64,000 nucleotides of DNA. Origin: Helopsaltes ochotensis (Eukaryota; Chordata; Aves; Passeriformes; Locustellidae). Below, piece after piece: positions 42,401-57,400 of this stretch. Location: assembly GCA_013400155.1 (NCBI GenBank), contig VXBM01000240.1, positions 460,741-524,740 on the forward strand. Direction: 5' to 3'. How positions within the stretch are numbered: position 1 is the stretch's first letter; each line of letters starts with the position of its first letter. Position numbers and translations under genes: made by a program. The notes under the pieces were generated by a model, which worked only from the letters and a program-made list of their open reading frames with translations, was not told where the DNA came from and did no database searches.

Positions 42401-45400
42401 TTCTCTGAGATCAATGAAGAAAGACTGTCTGATGGTCTTAGATGTGATGACAATTTTGAAATGCCTTCTATTAAAACAAAAATGTGAAAATACCATGATT
42501 TCATTTATTGTTTAGGTAAAATTATGATCATATAGCTTGGGATCTAAAGATGCAAAAGAGACTGAATGTTTGGATATTGGTTAAGATGCAAATCCATGAA
42601 GAATTCTATTAAGATACAGAAATTTATAAGATGGGAAGGGGAAGAGGTGAATGTTTATGCACTGCACAACAGAAGGAACTTCTGAAAGCTAATAAGGGCA
42701 CTCATGAAATTCCATTGCCTACATAAATTACTTGTGGAGCTCAAGAAATAAAAATCCCTATATATGCATTATTTGTACTTCACAGTAGTATTTCCAAAAT
42801 GCATCCTCCTCTTAAACAAATATATAATCTGTCTCAAATCTTTGCATGCTATGCTTGTGAAAGCATTAAGGATGCAAAATCTGTTATATACCTTAAATTG
42901 TATAGTTTACTTACTGGGGGATTCATCGGAAAGCAAGAATTTTCGTCTTTGTTTCATTAATGGTTCATAATCTGAGCCAGGTCCCTGCAAAAATCCAAGA
43001 GCAAAAGCATTTAGGAACATATGCATGTTTTGAAATCATTGAAATTCAGTAAAACTCTTTTTATTGTGATTTCTTTTTATCAGAGCTTACAGGGAGAACC
43101 CAAAGAAACTATACACTTGAAGTCAACAATAGATCACATCTTTATCAAACATATTGATCTATGCAATATGAAAGAACGGTAGATTTAAAGTGCAATGGAA
43201 CTAGTGCATTTCTGGCAACCCAGAATGACTTTCACTAGAGTACAGTAATAGGATAGAACAGAGTATTACAAAACATAACTTTCTCTAGCAAAGCCAGTCT
43301 CTCCAGTTTCCCTTTACAGTCAATGGAAAGAGACAAGCTCCTACCAAAGGAACCTGACTTGGATTCCACCAATTTTTCCTCTTATGTCTTCTCAGGGAAT
43401 CAGTCTCTCTTCATTGATCATTACTGAAGATCAGCTTCACTAAGGGGAAGTTTACTCTTTGTGAATGAGCCCATGATCCCTGTATTTCCATTTGAACACC
43501 AGACTGGAAATTTGAACACTTCAGGGTGTTCAAAGGGTGGCTACTTTTTTAGTGATCATCAATTTTTGCTGACATTAACTCATTTATATAGTGCACCACA
43601 ACAGAAGAAAACACTGAATGGCAACAGTGAGACAAAGCCCATATGGTTACACGACCTTTCCTAACCTTTGATTGTTAACAATTTTGGAGTTGGCTATGTA
43701 GATGGACTCAAAAATCTGGAAAGGGCACAGATCTGACTTACCACAGAGTAGGAATGTCGTGGCAAAGTAGGAGAACCTCTCTGACATGCCATTTCCCTAC
43801 AATATAAATCGGCAACTGCAATGGAATTGGACTTCTTTTTCGTAAAAAGTGAACCTTCACTTCCTTGAACACAGGAACAGAAATAGGTAAGAAAATGAAT
43901 TAAAGATGAGGCTCAGAATTCAACTGTAATATCGATGCTGACATACAAAGACGAGATGCATTTCAAAAGCATCAATACTGGCAGGATCTCACTGGTCAAT
44001 CCTGCGTGTAATAGGCCAAGAATGTTGTCAGTGTATTTTAGAGCAGAGGGGCCATACTTACCTGACATTCTTCAAGTAGGACCTGCAGGTGATTGCAGGA
44101 TCTGCACTGATGACTTACGATACAAAATTTCCATTGGGTTGGGACTATTATGCATGTTTCATAGCACATCTTTCTGCTACTTCAGTGTAAAAAATTTTTA
44201 AAATAGAAAAGGGTTGTATTTCAATAGATAAATTTGCACTCCCACGTTTATTGAGAATGAAACATCAAATGCCACTCTGGATCTGGTGATTTAGGAGACA
44301 TTTGGTGTCATTACCCGGAGACATTTGATGTCCCACTTCTTAAAGCTACTTTTAAAACTCCTAAAATCACTCTTGCATTTTTTTTATGATAACTTTTCTA
44401 CATAGGCCAACAAACAGACCTACAGAAATTAAAAGTGGTGCTGAATGATGTAAGGAAAAGAACAAAGCAAATTAAATCAGAAAGTTCCTTAAGATTCTCT
44501 CATTCCAAAATTCCAATTCTTCATTTGTGATGATTTTATGTAACCAGCTGTTCTAAAACAAGAGCAACATTTGAACAACAAAAAAAGATAAAATTAAATT
44601 AAATAAAATTAATTAAAAATTAAGGCTACTTTAATTACTAAGTTGCTGGTATTATAGACAGAAGTGCTGTCTTTCTATAAGTTAAAAGCATTCAAATGTC
44701 CTGGTGACAAAGAATGGAGTTGGGCTGAACACACATCTGTCATTTACACTTTCTGATTAATTAGTTATCTTTGGGATAGGGCCTGTTTCACCTACCTTAT
44801 TCGTTAATAACATAATCCTTTATACCAGATCTGGTTGTACAAACTTTATTTACAGACTACCCCGGGAACAGAGGGGTTTCTAGATCACAATACACCTGAT
44901 TTCATCATGACACAAATTAGGCTCTTGAAGCTCTTGCTTTTTGTCATAGACTATAAAGGCAGTTCAGGAGCAGACAGAAAAAGTCAAAACTCTAAATTCA
45001 GTTGCAAGAATCTTACTCTTTCTCTCTACAAAAAACTGAATGCATGACAAACTAATTCTAAATGTATAACTGAATAAAATTCTTCAAGGTCTTAGTTTTG
45101 TAGATGAAGCACATACTCACCAAAAACTATTTTCTAATGTTACCCCCAACAAAATTTTAGATAGAAGATTTTTTCTTCATGTGAGGTGTTAAATCTCAAA
45201 TACAAATAAGCATCTGATTTATGGCTATAGTCTAGCCCTAGTACATTAGATTGGGATTACAAAAAGCAAAAAAGAAAAGAAAAACAATTACCTTCACTAT
45301 CAATATCATCACTCAAAGGAAAAATACTTTCCACTAATGAGTCAGGTATGAAATTCCAATCATAATTTCTATCCATGCCATCTTCAGACAAGTTTGGATC

Positions 45401-48400
45401 AGAGGAGGCTCTTGATCTATCCTCTGAAATGTTCTTCATCTGGAATTTGAGCACCATCCGTGCCAGTGCAGAACCTGCATCTGTATGTATAAGAAACAGA
45501 AAAGATAAAATTATCTTCAACAAATCTAAGTAGCTTCAAAAAAATAACAGAAATAACTTGATTTATTTTCAAGTTTTGTCAAACTTTCTATAGCAAACTA
45601 AATGCTATGAAGAGTTTCTCAACTGAAAGTCTTCACCTAAAACACGTTCATAGTATTATGAAAAGGTAGTGACATATTCTGTACAGCATTTTCTATATAT
45701 ACTCACTCTGTTTTCTTGTTTGAGTAAGTTTATCTGGGAACAAAGGAATGAGCCAGGAAGGCTCTAATCTGCCAAAACCAAATCCTCCAAGACATATACT
45801 GCTGTTGGTGACATCAAGGCTAAGCTTCTTTAAGAGCAAGCTGATGATTTGGCTGTCTCCTCTCTTTATACTGATGGTCAAAGCACTCCGAACATCCTGC
45901 TCTCGAGCACCATTGGCTAATAACAATTCCACCAATTTAGGATTATTTCCTTTCTCACAAACCTAATGGAGAAAAACAATTAAAACAAACCAAGAATATG
46001 AAGCATTAAACAGCTCAGACTGCATTAAGATGCTTGTCTCAAATTCAGAGTGACTTTATTTCAAGGATTGTGTCTCTTTCTCAACTATGCAATTCTTTAC
46101 TTCTTAGAGCACATGCCTGCCTAAGGTGTTTGAGTATCAACTCCCACTTTCATAAAGGCTTTGCCCATGTGTATCAAATGCTTTAGATCTGCAACTGTAA
46201 TTTTTGTCATGAGTGAACACAATTTTCAGGCAGAAATGAATGGTAATTTATCTAGTTTGGTTATTGCATGTGGTCTATTGCAACTCCACTGATTTCTCTG
46301 TTTAGTGGAAAATAGACACTTCAGGGTTATCATCTGGATATTTAATGAACAGACAACAATAGTCAGTCTCATCAAGCCTTGCCTAAGGATAGTGAGCTCA
46401 GCTCTACTGGCTTTAACTGCCTGAAAGGAGAGTGTAGCTAGGTAGAGATCAGCCACTGCTCCCAGGCAACCAGTGACAGGACAAAAGGACACAGCCTCAA
46501 GCTGCTCCAGGGTATGTTGAGGTTGGACATCAGGAAGAATTTTTTCACTGACAGGGTGGTTAAGCATTGAAACCCTAAGTGGTGGAGTCCCCACCCCTGG
46601 AAGTGTCCAAGAAGTAACTGGATGTGGCATTTAGTGCTCTGGTTTAGTTGACAAGATGGTGCTCAGCCAAAACTTGGACTTCACTATCATGAAGGTCTTT
46701 TCCAACCTTTATATTTCTATGGTTCAGTCAGCTCCTCCCAGTGTCCAAGCCTGCATCACTACACAGACCAGAGTTGATTGTGAATATTAAAAATATTTTC
46801 AACAAATACTTTCAGTTACTTCAATATGTCCACTGTGGTTTGCTAACACTGATTTGCCTACCTCACACCCTATGAATGGATGGTCAGTTCCAAACTCAGG
46901 TGTGCTTCATCACCCAGACAGTTCTACCAGCAGAACTGAACACTTTTTGATTCCCTTCAGGCAGTATTGGTGGGGTTCTCTCAGACTATTTAAAACTTTG
47001 ATACTGAACCAAAATAAAGAAGTGCTTATGCATATCACTTAAAATAAAAAAAATAAATTTAAAGGCGGTCACAGTTATCAAGAAGCACTTGCGGGCAAGT
47101 GGGAGCAGCCTCTCTGTTTTCTGTGTTCTGCCAAATAAATATTACAATGACAACAGAAAGAAACCCAAAAGCACACATTTTCAAGCAATAACATTATATA
47201 TATATTTCCATGTATTACCTGATAGATCAAAGAGTTCGTCTTTGTCTTCTTATTAACATCAGCTCCCAGCAGAAGTAAACATTCAGCCATAATACTGTTG
47301 TACTCCATACACGCTTTTTCCAGCATAGTATTTTTTAAATCATCATTTTCAGCTATTTTAGCAAAACATTTACAACACAGGCTTTGAAACTGAATGGGAA
47401 GACAAACAATAAAAGTTAGGACAAAAAAAGCACTAACATTTTTCGGCTGTGGAACTGTCAGAGAAAGAAGATACCTGTTGATCTCGCTGGTCAGTGAAAC
47501 ACATAGACATCTGGTAGAAAATGACTGTGTCAAATGATTCATTTACCAGCAGCTTTGCAAAACAAGGTGACAAACCAAGAATTTCCAAGATTGCATGAAA
47601 ACCCTAAGAACACAAGGAGAACATGGAAAGAAGTAGAGTGTTAAAAAGTGTCACTTTGAAACAGGTCATGCGACAAAATCAAATTTCAACCACACAATTC
47701 ATGCTTTATTTTTTTTGTCTTACTTTTAAACAGGCAATAGTTAACAAATAGGAAAAGTTCAGGAGAGAAGGCAGAAACAGCAGGTATCTGTTTTTATAGC
47801 TGTAGTTTCATGCTTGTTTAGCTGACCCACTTAAACATATACTAACTGACGTTTTGAAAAATCAAAAATGCACCATAATATCTGACAATGTCCTGCCAGG
47901 CACTGACAAATGTGATTTCCTGATAATGTAAAGAGTAAATGATCCCCTTCTAAGGATATGGAATGAAGATACATCTCCTGTTCCAGTGTGTTGTTCTGTA
48001 ATCCCTGACTTTGAAAAGAACTATTAGACTAAATGAAAAAAATTACAGGTGTATCTAAAAACAAAGAAGAAATACAAAATTATCCCATGATTCTGCAAGT
48101 AAAGTTCACCTAGAAGGGTGAACTTAGTAAATTATGCACTCTTTGTCCAAACCCAATTGAAACTAAATCACTTAAAGTAACTTCCTAATTCCAGCACATT
48201 ATTTTTATTTCTCTCTACATTGGTTGCTAAGATAAATGTGGAAAGGCTGGGGGGAAAACAGCAGCAAAGAAGGGAGGCTGTACTTGCGATATTTTCATAT
48301 TCATCTGAAAAACAAATATAGAAACTCTCACAGAAAGCTGATGTCACATGCAAACTCTATCTCACTAGAAAAATGAAACTGGAAACAGGGAAAACTTCTG

Positions 48401-51400
48401 AAACAAAGGAAACAGAACTTTACACAAGGATTAAATGTGTGTTTACAGACAGAGAACTTTCATTCCATATACATATGTGGGTCCAAATGCTGGTAGTATT
48501 CCAGTAATATCTTTTCTTAAATACAGCATTCCCACACTAAGTTTATTCCTGGCGACAAGGCTGGGAATTGAGTTATCTTCTATGACTTCTCAAAGAAGGA
48601 CAATCAGTACTCTAATAATGGTTACTTCATGAAATAGTTACAGATTGACAGAATGATGGATCATGACTGAGAAATTTGTTCTAGATTGCAAATCTCAGAA
48701 ATTTTAGATAAACAACCCATGCTTATACATTCTGGATTGAATATATGCCTCCAAGAAAACCATCTCTACAACAAATGTCTCAGTTTAATTACAAAGGTTC
48801 ATACTAATCTAGTAATTTCAATAAAATCAAAATCAAGTAAGTAAAATACAGAATTATACTTCAAATATAACCATATTAAAATAATTTTCTACAGTTTTGA
48901 GTTTTGTTTTCATCTTCATAGACAGAAGTGACACATACATGCGTCTGGATTTCAGTGACTTCTTTAAATCGTCGCAGAGTAGAAACCAGAACTGCTGACA
49001 GGACATGCATAGTTGCAATACACAAACTCTTCCTTGTAATCAAAGAGCGTAGAAGACTCAAACCCAAACACTGTATGTCTAGAAGAAAAATAAATATTAT
49101 TGAGACACCTATAATTCAGACATTCTGAGCGGAATAAACCCATGATTTAAGTAGTCTTTTAGTAACATTCCAGAAAGTTACTTGCACAAGCTATTAGAGG
49201 GCCAGGCATAACTGGCCCATACAATGTGAGTGAATCTGAGGACTGTGCAGCACTGCAGCCTTCTCTTGCCATGCAAACTACATCACATCCAGCACTAAAG
49301 AGAGCAACAGATCTGTTACAAACCCTCCTGCCATGCCATTCTCAGTCTGCTGACCTTCCCTACCTTGTTCATCTGGATACATCTGTAGGGTGTGAAGCAC
49401 AGTGTCAGTAGCTCCTTGCTGGGTTAAAATTTCTAGTGCCCCAGTGCACTCAGCAACAGAACCAAGTAGTTTTAATCCACACTTCTGAATGCTAGGATTT
49501 CCAATAAACTAATAAAGAAAGGAAGATAAAATCACATCAAGATTGTTCTGCTTACAGTGGCAACAGTAGAGTTGTTTGCTCTAAAAGCTGCTGTGTAACA
49601 AATGAATGCTGTTCTTAAGTATGTGAAATTACAGGTAATGTGGCAATAAATAACAACAATCACAAATGCAAAAAGATTTTCTTATCAACCAGTTTCAGCT
49701 GCTCATAACTTCCCCAGACTTTCATCTTTGATTCTGAAAATATTCCCTAGCTACTTTTCTGATGAAAAATGGGTATGTTCCCCTCAAATTCTCATTGATA
49801 AGTTTACACCATTTTTCTAGATCAAGCAGAGGGAGAAAATGTACTTCCTTTGAGGTTAAAAATGAAAAAAATACGTGGCTTTTTGTTGTGGGTTTTTTGT
49901 GGGTTTTTTTGTTTTGTTTTGGTTTTGGTTTTTTTTGCTTTGGGGTTTTTTGGGGTGTTTTTTTGTTGGTGATGGTGGTGGTGGTTTGGTTTTTTTTATT
50001 TAGAACTGGAACAAGTGATAAGCATGCTGGCAACTGAAAAAATATGAAAAGAAAAAGATCTGAAGCAACATACCTATTACCACCTCCCACTTTTAAATGG
50101 AGGAAACATAGATGAGACCTAGATCTGAGGGTGTCACAGCCATCACAAATCTGCAAAATCTGCAAAATTATTTCAGTGGAATCATGCCCATCTTCCCTCT
50201 TATTCTGTCTCTAGTTTTTAATTAAATGCATCAATTTCTAGCTCGTCTAGCTGATATTGTAGTATCCCAAACCACAAACCAGCTGCATTGGAAAATGCAA
50301 TCAGGATGATCACAAAATACTGAAGACCTTCTGAAGCAAAAGTTAATTCACCTGCTTTGTTAGCTCCTATATCTGATATCTTTGGGTTAAGGTGTCCTTT
50401 AGACACTCAAGAACTATTTCACTGATACATTACTTGCCCTGACTTCTATAATAAATGTAACACACATAAATTTCCTTGACTGAATCTGTTTGGCAAGCTT
50501 AAAATTCCTGAGAGGGACTTCTAAAAAATTAGAAAACGCTACATTTTGATTGTGATCATGTGAACCTTAAAAACCTCGTAGAGATTGGATTCTTCTGAAG
50601 GCCATTTCCAAACACTAGGATTTAAGGTTAATTTGCTGTGCAAAGTTCCCAGTGTTTCCTTTGCATAGACTGAGTCTTTTCAGTTTCTCCTTCAAGGCAC
50701 TGTGACCATTCTATTTTATAGGGACTGGAAAAAGTTGAACAGTGAAAAAAATGCAGCCAACTGAGTTGTCCACTCAGTTCTATGTGTAGCTAAGTTGTAG
50801 GCATGAGGACACTTTTCATAAATACACTAGTCTGTTTCAAGGAAAAAGAAATACCAAATAAACTGTATCCTTGAAAAAAAAAAACCTAGCATTTTTTTAA
50901 AAATAAATACCCTTTGGAATTACTGTATAAAGAATCGTCTAATACATTCCAGAAAAGAAAGTAAGAAGAAACCCTAAAAGATTCATGAAACTAGGGAGTT
51001 AAGATTAATTCTACCAAATCAGTAGGAAAATCAATGCAGAACTAAAACTTACAAATGATTCACTGTTTCAAGTGTAAAATAATGACAAAATCCATTAGAA
51101 TAAAGCTTTAACTATACCCTGTTTAAAGCATTAAGCACCAATGAGTGAGTTCCCTCCAACAGACACTGGCTTTTAATGACTTTTCCTGTAAGTGCAAAAG
51201 CAGCATCTCCCACATCTCTGGAAGAACCATTCTGGTGTTCATTCTTTGTATCTGCAACAATGGAAAACAGCCTTTCTCAGAACAGCAGATTTCATATTCT
51301 CCCCACCATTAACCAAATAATATGATCTAACAATCAAATGAACACTGAGGTGACTCAGAGAGCATATTTCAGATCTTATGGTTCTTTCAGAACACTGTAT

Positions 51401-54400
51401 TGCAGTAAGTGAAATCCCTCCAGATTTACATTGTAATGTGAGTACATTGTGTTTGAAAGGAAAATTTCACCACATATTTGCTCACTGCTTACTATGAAAA
51501 TACAAAATCGTGCCAAAGAATCTGTTCTAAGGTACACTGCAATACATTACTTTTTTGAGCTATGGAGTTTTCTGATACCTACTTCAGAACGCCTCTTCCT
51601 TCTGGTAAGGAGACACTATAGAGAAGCTATAAACTATTTGCTTATGCTCACTTGGCAGCACATCATAGGACAAATTTTACACACAGATGACATTAAGTGG
51701 AATGTGAGCATACACAAAAAAAACCAGAGAAAGGTCTTTCAGATTTACCCTTCTTGTAGCTTTAGGCACTTGCCAAAAGTGACACTACAGAAAGTACCCA
51801 GAGATCCTTTCAAAGTCACTTCAGCATTCATATTTATTGTGATCACTATTTTTCCCATGAATTACTTTTTTATTCCCTAATCAACTAGTAAATTTCAACA
51901 TCCAGTTGGTGCTCTCTGTGTTTGATTACACTTTAGAAGGGCCTTGCTTCCAGGATACTAGCAATCAAACCGCCTTGCCTCCATGTTAAAACACATATAT
52001 CAAGTCTAAATCTTGCTCTTCATTGAAAAAAGAGGAAAGTATTAGGATTAGAACTCAAATAATAGAAGGAAACTGAAAACTTGCAATCAGTCTGCAGGTT
52101 ACTATTTTCAGAGTTATAGTTTTGTAAATGTTCAGATAAAACTGCTGAGAGATACTTGCAAAAAGTTGTTCCAAAGAAAGAAATCAGTGCCCCATGTCTG
52201 TACTCCTACACTCAATATCAGAGGGAAAAAGCAGGATATAAAGCAATACACTGACAAAAAGAGTTAAAACTTTTCCAAAATTCTACTAAAGGTATAAAAC
52301 TAATAAAAAACCATTTTTTTCCTCCTCTGGATTGCTGATAAAGAGGTTTTTTTTGGAAAGGAATTTCTAAACTAGTGTCCTGGTTGAGGGTTTCTCCTTT
52401 TTGCTTGAAAGTAGTATATAACTATGTATTTTATATCTTTAAATATGAAGGTCACTGTCCAGATTTTATGTTCCTTCCAAGAGATACAATCAAAACAATT
52501 GCATTTTGTGGTACAACAATGCTCATGCTCTCACTTAAAGGGAATTGATGATGCAAACCATAATGACACTGATAGCTCCACACTCATTCCCTGAATTCCT
52601 TAGCCATAATGGAGCTAACTCTTCACTGATGAAGTCAAGGGGAAATCTGCAGTGATACTTTTTTGGTATTTGTTGCCTTCAATACCTCAAATATTTTCTC
52701 CCATCTTGTACGTTCCTAAAGACTAACAGCTGTTCTCAGCTATGTACAAAACTGCAGTAACTTTTTGAAGTCCCATTAAAAGTTGTCTCATTAAAGACTA
52801 AAATCCAGCTATCTGATTCTATTCTCTGATTTGGTGTATGCCTTTGGATGACTTACTGGGCATCATGAAGTGTAAAAGGACTCGAAGTGCTTCCAGTTGT
52901 ACACAGAGTGATTTTTCATGCTTCCTCATGGCTTTTACAACTTCTGATACTGCTACTGTTATTACATCCAGATGAGGGAAACTAAAAATAATTTTTATAA
53001 AATAAATAAAAAGAATACATTTCTAAATTTTACATGTATTTGTCCTTAATTAACACCATGTGATAACCCTTTGGAACGCTAAATCTGAAACAAATTAAAC
53101 CGTGGTACTTTCCTTCATCATAGCAAATTATTTTCATGTCATCCATTAGTTCAGTTTATGTAAATAATTGCATCCTAGCCAACAAGAAAGCATTAACAAA
53201 ATGCTATTTTAATAATCAGAGGTAATTTTGAGGGAAATTTCTTATCTCTCAATGGAATTTAGAGTGGCTAACAGGAGGGGAGATCACCCAGTGGTTGTCT
53301 ACTTGAATCTCACTGCTCAAGAAGCACAAAGGGAAGAACATGCACCTCCCTACACACACCCACTTTTGACTACAGGGCATACAAAACTCCATGTCTTAAA
53401 CAGGGCCGTCAGTCTGTGGTCAATTTTACAATCTCTCATGGCACAGAATCTCAAAACCCTTCACCATGGAAGTGGACACGCATTTCTAGTTTTATTACCT
53501 TCCTTCGAAAACATGATTCAGAATCCTGCAGGCACTTTCAACCACTTCAGGAGAATGTGGATGTTTCCTCATTATATCCAAAACATTCATATGTATGCCT
53601 TTTGCCAGTAGTGTCTTCCTAATATTTACTAAAACAAAATAGCAAGCATTCTGTAAGTAAATCTTTCTGCGCAGTTCTCAAAAACAACTTTTTTCCCCTC
53701 TTTTTTTTTTTTTTTCCGATGTTTTTGCCTCACCAAACAGACATAATAGTATAAATTAAAACAGGAACAATTTGAGCTGAAGCTGACTTCTGTTTGCATA
53801 GCCTAATCAAACAATTTCTGACTGTCTAGTAAGTTTCTATACATCTGCTATCTTTACTTAGGTAAAGTTAACATATGGAAAGGAGAGTGTATAGCCTTAC
53901 TTATATTTTCAGAAATGTTTATTCTTAACCTTTTTCCTTGTAATTGCATTCTGCGATCATCTAGGAAAGCTAGCGCTTAAAATTTTTAAAAACCTTTTAA
54001 CTTCCAAAATTAAACTTCAAAAATGAACCTTTATTCAATTTACTTTGTTAATTCATTTTTTTGCAAATTCAAATATCCAAGCATATGTTGTAGTGTTAAC
54101 TGTAACTAATAAAAATTAGAAAACTATTAAAATTATCATAGTAACTACTACCAAATCTTGTCACTCCCAGTTCAATACATCCATTTCAGATGGTTAGTTC
54201 AAGCAACACTGCATTATGCCAGAAGGTTTTATTAAGCTTCCTTATGTCTATCATTTCTGCGGTAAGCACATTCATTCATGGGGGGAGAAAAAAAAAAAAA
54301 AAAAAGGAAGAATAATCTAAAAATAAGAAGAAAATCTTGCTTTAGATTTCCAAAAGTAATCAGAGGTCCACTTGTCAGTAACATGTTATGAAAGTACCTG

Positions 54401-57400
54401 GTATATGACAATACTATGCATACATTTATGAGATCTATTTCTCAGTATAAATACATATTGATCTCATAAATAATTATAAAACCTTTTCTGTGTTAGGTTT
54501 TATGTATTTGGATGGCTCAATAAACTGGTGATAAAACAATGCTTTCTCACCTAGAGAATGGTAATTAACTGCTAGGATTTTTCTTCCTATCTAGCCAGTG
54601 GTTTTCAATGTGCAGTCTGCAAACCACTTGAGGTCCATAACCATTTCAAAGGATTCTGTGAAAGTTATCTAATAAAAGCAGGCCAACTGTCAGTAGGCTT
54701 AAATACTCTACTCAGGGGTCCACATCTCCACTGAAAAATTTTGAGGGGGGTCTGCAAATTGAAAAAAGTTAGGAAACCATGTTAGGGACACAATCAGGAG
54801 TAAAGCAATCTTGAAAAGTGTCATGCACACGCCTAAGTTTCTAGACAATTTGGTCCATTGAAGTCAACAGGACTGCGTTAAGCACAAAAGTGGTATTTGT
54901 TGGGCTGTGTTCCTTATTCATGTGATTTTTCAGCAAATGCTGCTCTTAATGTAATTCAAACATGTGATAAATATTTAAACAAGCATACTAAGAGAGCACA
55001 TATTTTTCATGTCTCCTGCTCCAAAAAGAAGCAATTGCAACACATAAACTGGCAAAGAGCTCTTTATTTCCTCTTTTTTGATACTAGCCTAGCCAACAAC
55101 AACTTTTTCAAAGCAAGGATTAAACTTCCTACTTAACAAAATATTCTAATCACAGGGAGTATTGTATTAATTCAACAGTACACTAAATTATCTTTTATAT
55201 TTTTACAATAACTTTCTGCTGAATGAGAAAGAAAAGATAATTAAAATCCCTTACCATTTTGTTGTGACAAAATTGCCAAGGTACTAGCAGCTGCCTGAAA
55301 TACTTCTTTTGAAGAGGAGTGCATCAGCATGGAGAGCATCACTGCTCTGTCTATTGGGAACCTTTCAGAGAGAAACAAATCACTGCACATTGACTGTATT
55401 ACAGCAGTTACTTCATAATTGCAGTTCAGTTTCCTAAAAAGGTACTATGTAACAGAATGAAAATTTTAGGTGATTGCTGTTGGTTTCTAATATGTTTCCA
55501 GAGCAACAGCTGACAGAAAACCCTTTGTGACCTATGCAACTTTGTCTAGTCTGAGTCTCACTGAATTCCTTGGAACCACACTTTCCAAGGGACCTGAGGT
55601 CCAGAAAGGGATATGAACAGGCTTACAAAAATTGAACGATTAAAATTTTAAGGAATTCTGAGAAACAGTTTAAGTAAAATGGAAATCTGTGTCTTATCCA
55701 TGCCCAGTAGATTCTCCCTAACGAGGCAGCACTTCTACAATGCCTTTTCATCTGATTTGTGGGAAAACGAGCACTGCTTTTCTACACTCCCTACATACTA
55801 GGTATCTTGATCTTGTCTGTTTTCCCAATTCTTACATTCTTTATCCCTGCTGCAGCTGAAGACAAAATTCCTTATGAACTGTAAAAATTAGCTCTAATAG
55901 GTTGTGTTCTGACTCTTTATGTAAACACTAGCAGATTTTCCTGAGTCAAGGTTAGCACACTTTCGAAGAAACTTTCCAAGGTGTGGTTGATCATCATGCA
56001 TTTCATCTACTAAAAAACTAAAAATAATTGAAAAGTGAAACATCAAATGGTTTAATAATAGGCACTCGTTTTTTCCATTTCCAAAAATCCAGTTTAAGAC
56101 AACACTAACTGATTATCTCCATCTCCAATCTTCTCATGAAGGTTGCGTTGATACAGAAAGAGATTCTTCAAAGCCCAGCACGCAGCCTCCTAAAGATAAG
56201 CCAAGATAAAAAGATTAGGAGAACATACCTGAATATACCTCTAGAAGATTAAAAATATATGAAAGAATTTTAATAGTTTGACTGCTTTTCAGTTCACAAA
56301 AGAGGTACAAGGTACTTTATTTAGAAAGAGAACAAAATGCCCACTGTAATATTCTTTATAGCTCATATAGGCCCACGTTACAAACATGTATGACAATCTC
56401 ATTATCTGATTTGCATTTTCATATCTATTTTAGGTCAAGATTAATTCTTCTGCTGATGGGCCTGTGTCTGGCTGTTGGATACAAAGAAGGTATGTAACCA
56501 ACAATCTTTGCATGGCCAAAGTTTCAGGTACAAGCCTCATCTTAACTACCTACATTTGATCTGAAGAAGTAACTAAAACCTCTTGAGATGAACAAAGAAA
56601 GGCAAGAAAGGTAAGATTTATTCTAAATCTAATCCAGACATCAAGGCCTTTTTTTGCCTGAGGAGATAGATGAGAAAAGCATGATTCTAAACATTTTATT
56701 CAATACATAATATAGTCTTTCCATATTCCCATCATCCATAATTTCTCACCAGCACATCTGTATTTTTTCGGTGCAGTTCTAATGCTCTGTAACATGCTTC
56801 CAACCAGCATAACTTTTCTTCCTCCTCCTCTTCTTTTCTTTCCTCTAAGTCCCGGTTTAAGAATATTGTTTCAGCTTGAAATACAAAATATTTACAATAA
56901 ATTCTTACCATGAAAACAAAACACCTATGTCTAAGCCTTTCTGTAGTCATAGAGGCACTCACATTGGCAATGTGTGAATATCAGTGGGAAGACAAGCCTT
57001 TTCTGGGAAGGGAGATATCTTTTGATACAAACTCTGAGACAGACTTGTAGATGTCTTCAAGGTTATAAAGGGAGTGAAAAACTTAAGTTTAGTGTAGTAA
57101 ATGAATCATATAGTTACAGATCAGTCTAGGCTTTGGCTCTGAAAAGACCAGCATGTACCTCTTTTTGTTGTGTTTTTACATACAGAATACCACAGACATA
57201 AAATATAACTGTCAATCATTTGCATTGAACCACTTTTTATAAAGCCATCTACACTCTGAAGCAATGCCATTAAAAAACAAGATGTAAATTGCAGTTACTA
57301 AGAGAGAAATATCTGGCCCCAGAAAGTGCAACTGAATTTGAAACATGTAATTTTATACCTGTGATTTTTCAGCAACTAAGGGAAAGAAAGAGATACCAAC

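Larger units (their letters stand above)
49509..52856 (-). other. LRRK2 introns 13 and 14 around exon 14
   Basis: Two introns of about 1.6 kb each. Intron 14 holds the T/G tract. Intron 13 holds a 143-codon plus-strand open frame (51449-51880) with no family resemblance. Otherwise it is AT-rich non-coding sequence. Confidence 0.6.

Noticed and set aside
49762..50037. Open frames in the T/G tract rich in Phe, Gly and Val, or Lys and Thr on the other strand
   Set aside because: Products of low-complexity DNA.
51449..51880. A 143-codon plus-strand frame in intron 13
   Set aside because: No recognisable family, antisense in an AT-rich intron, no splice or polyadenylation context.
53228..53611. 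A 127-codon plus-strand frame
   Set aside because: Its second half is the antisense shadow of LRRK2 exon 12.
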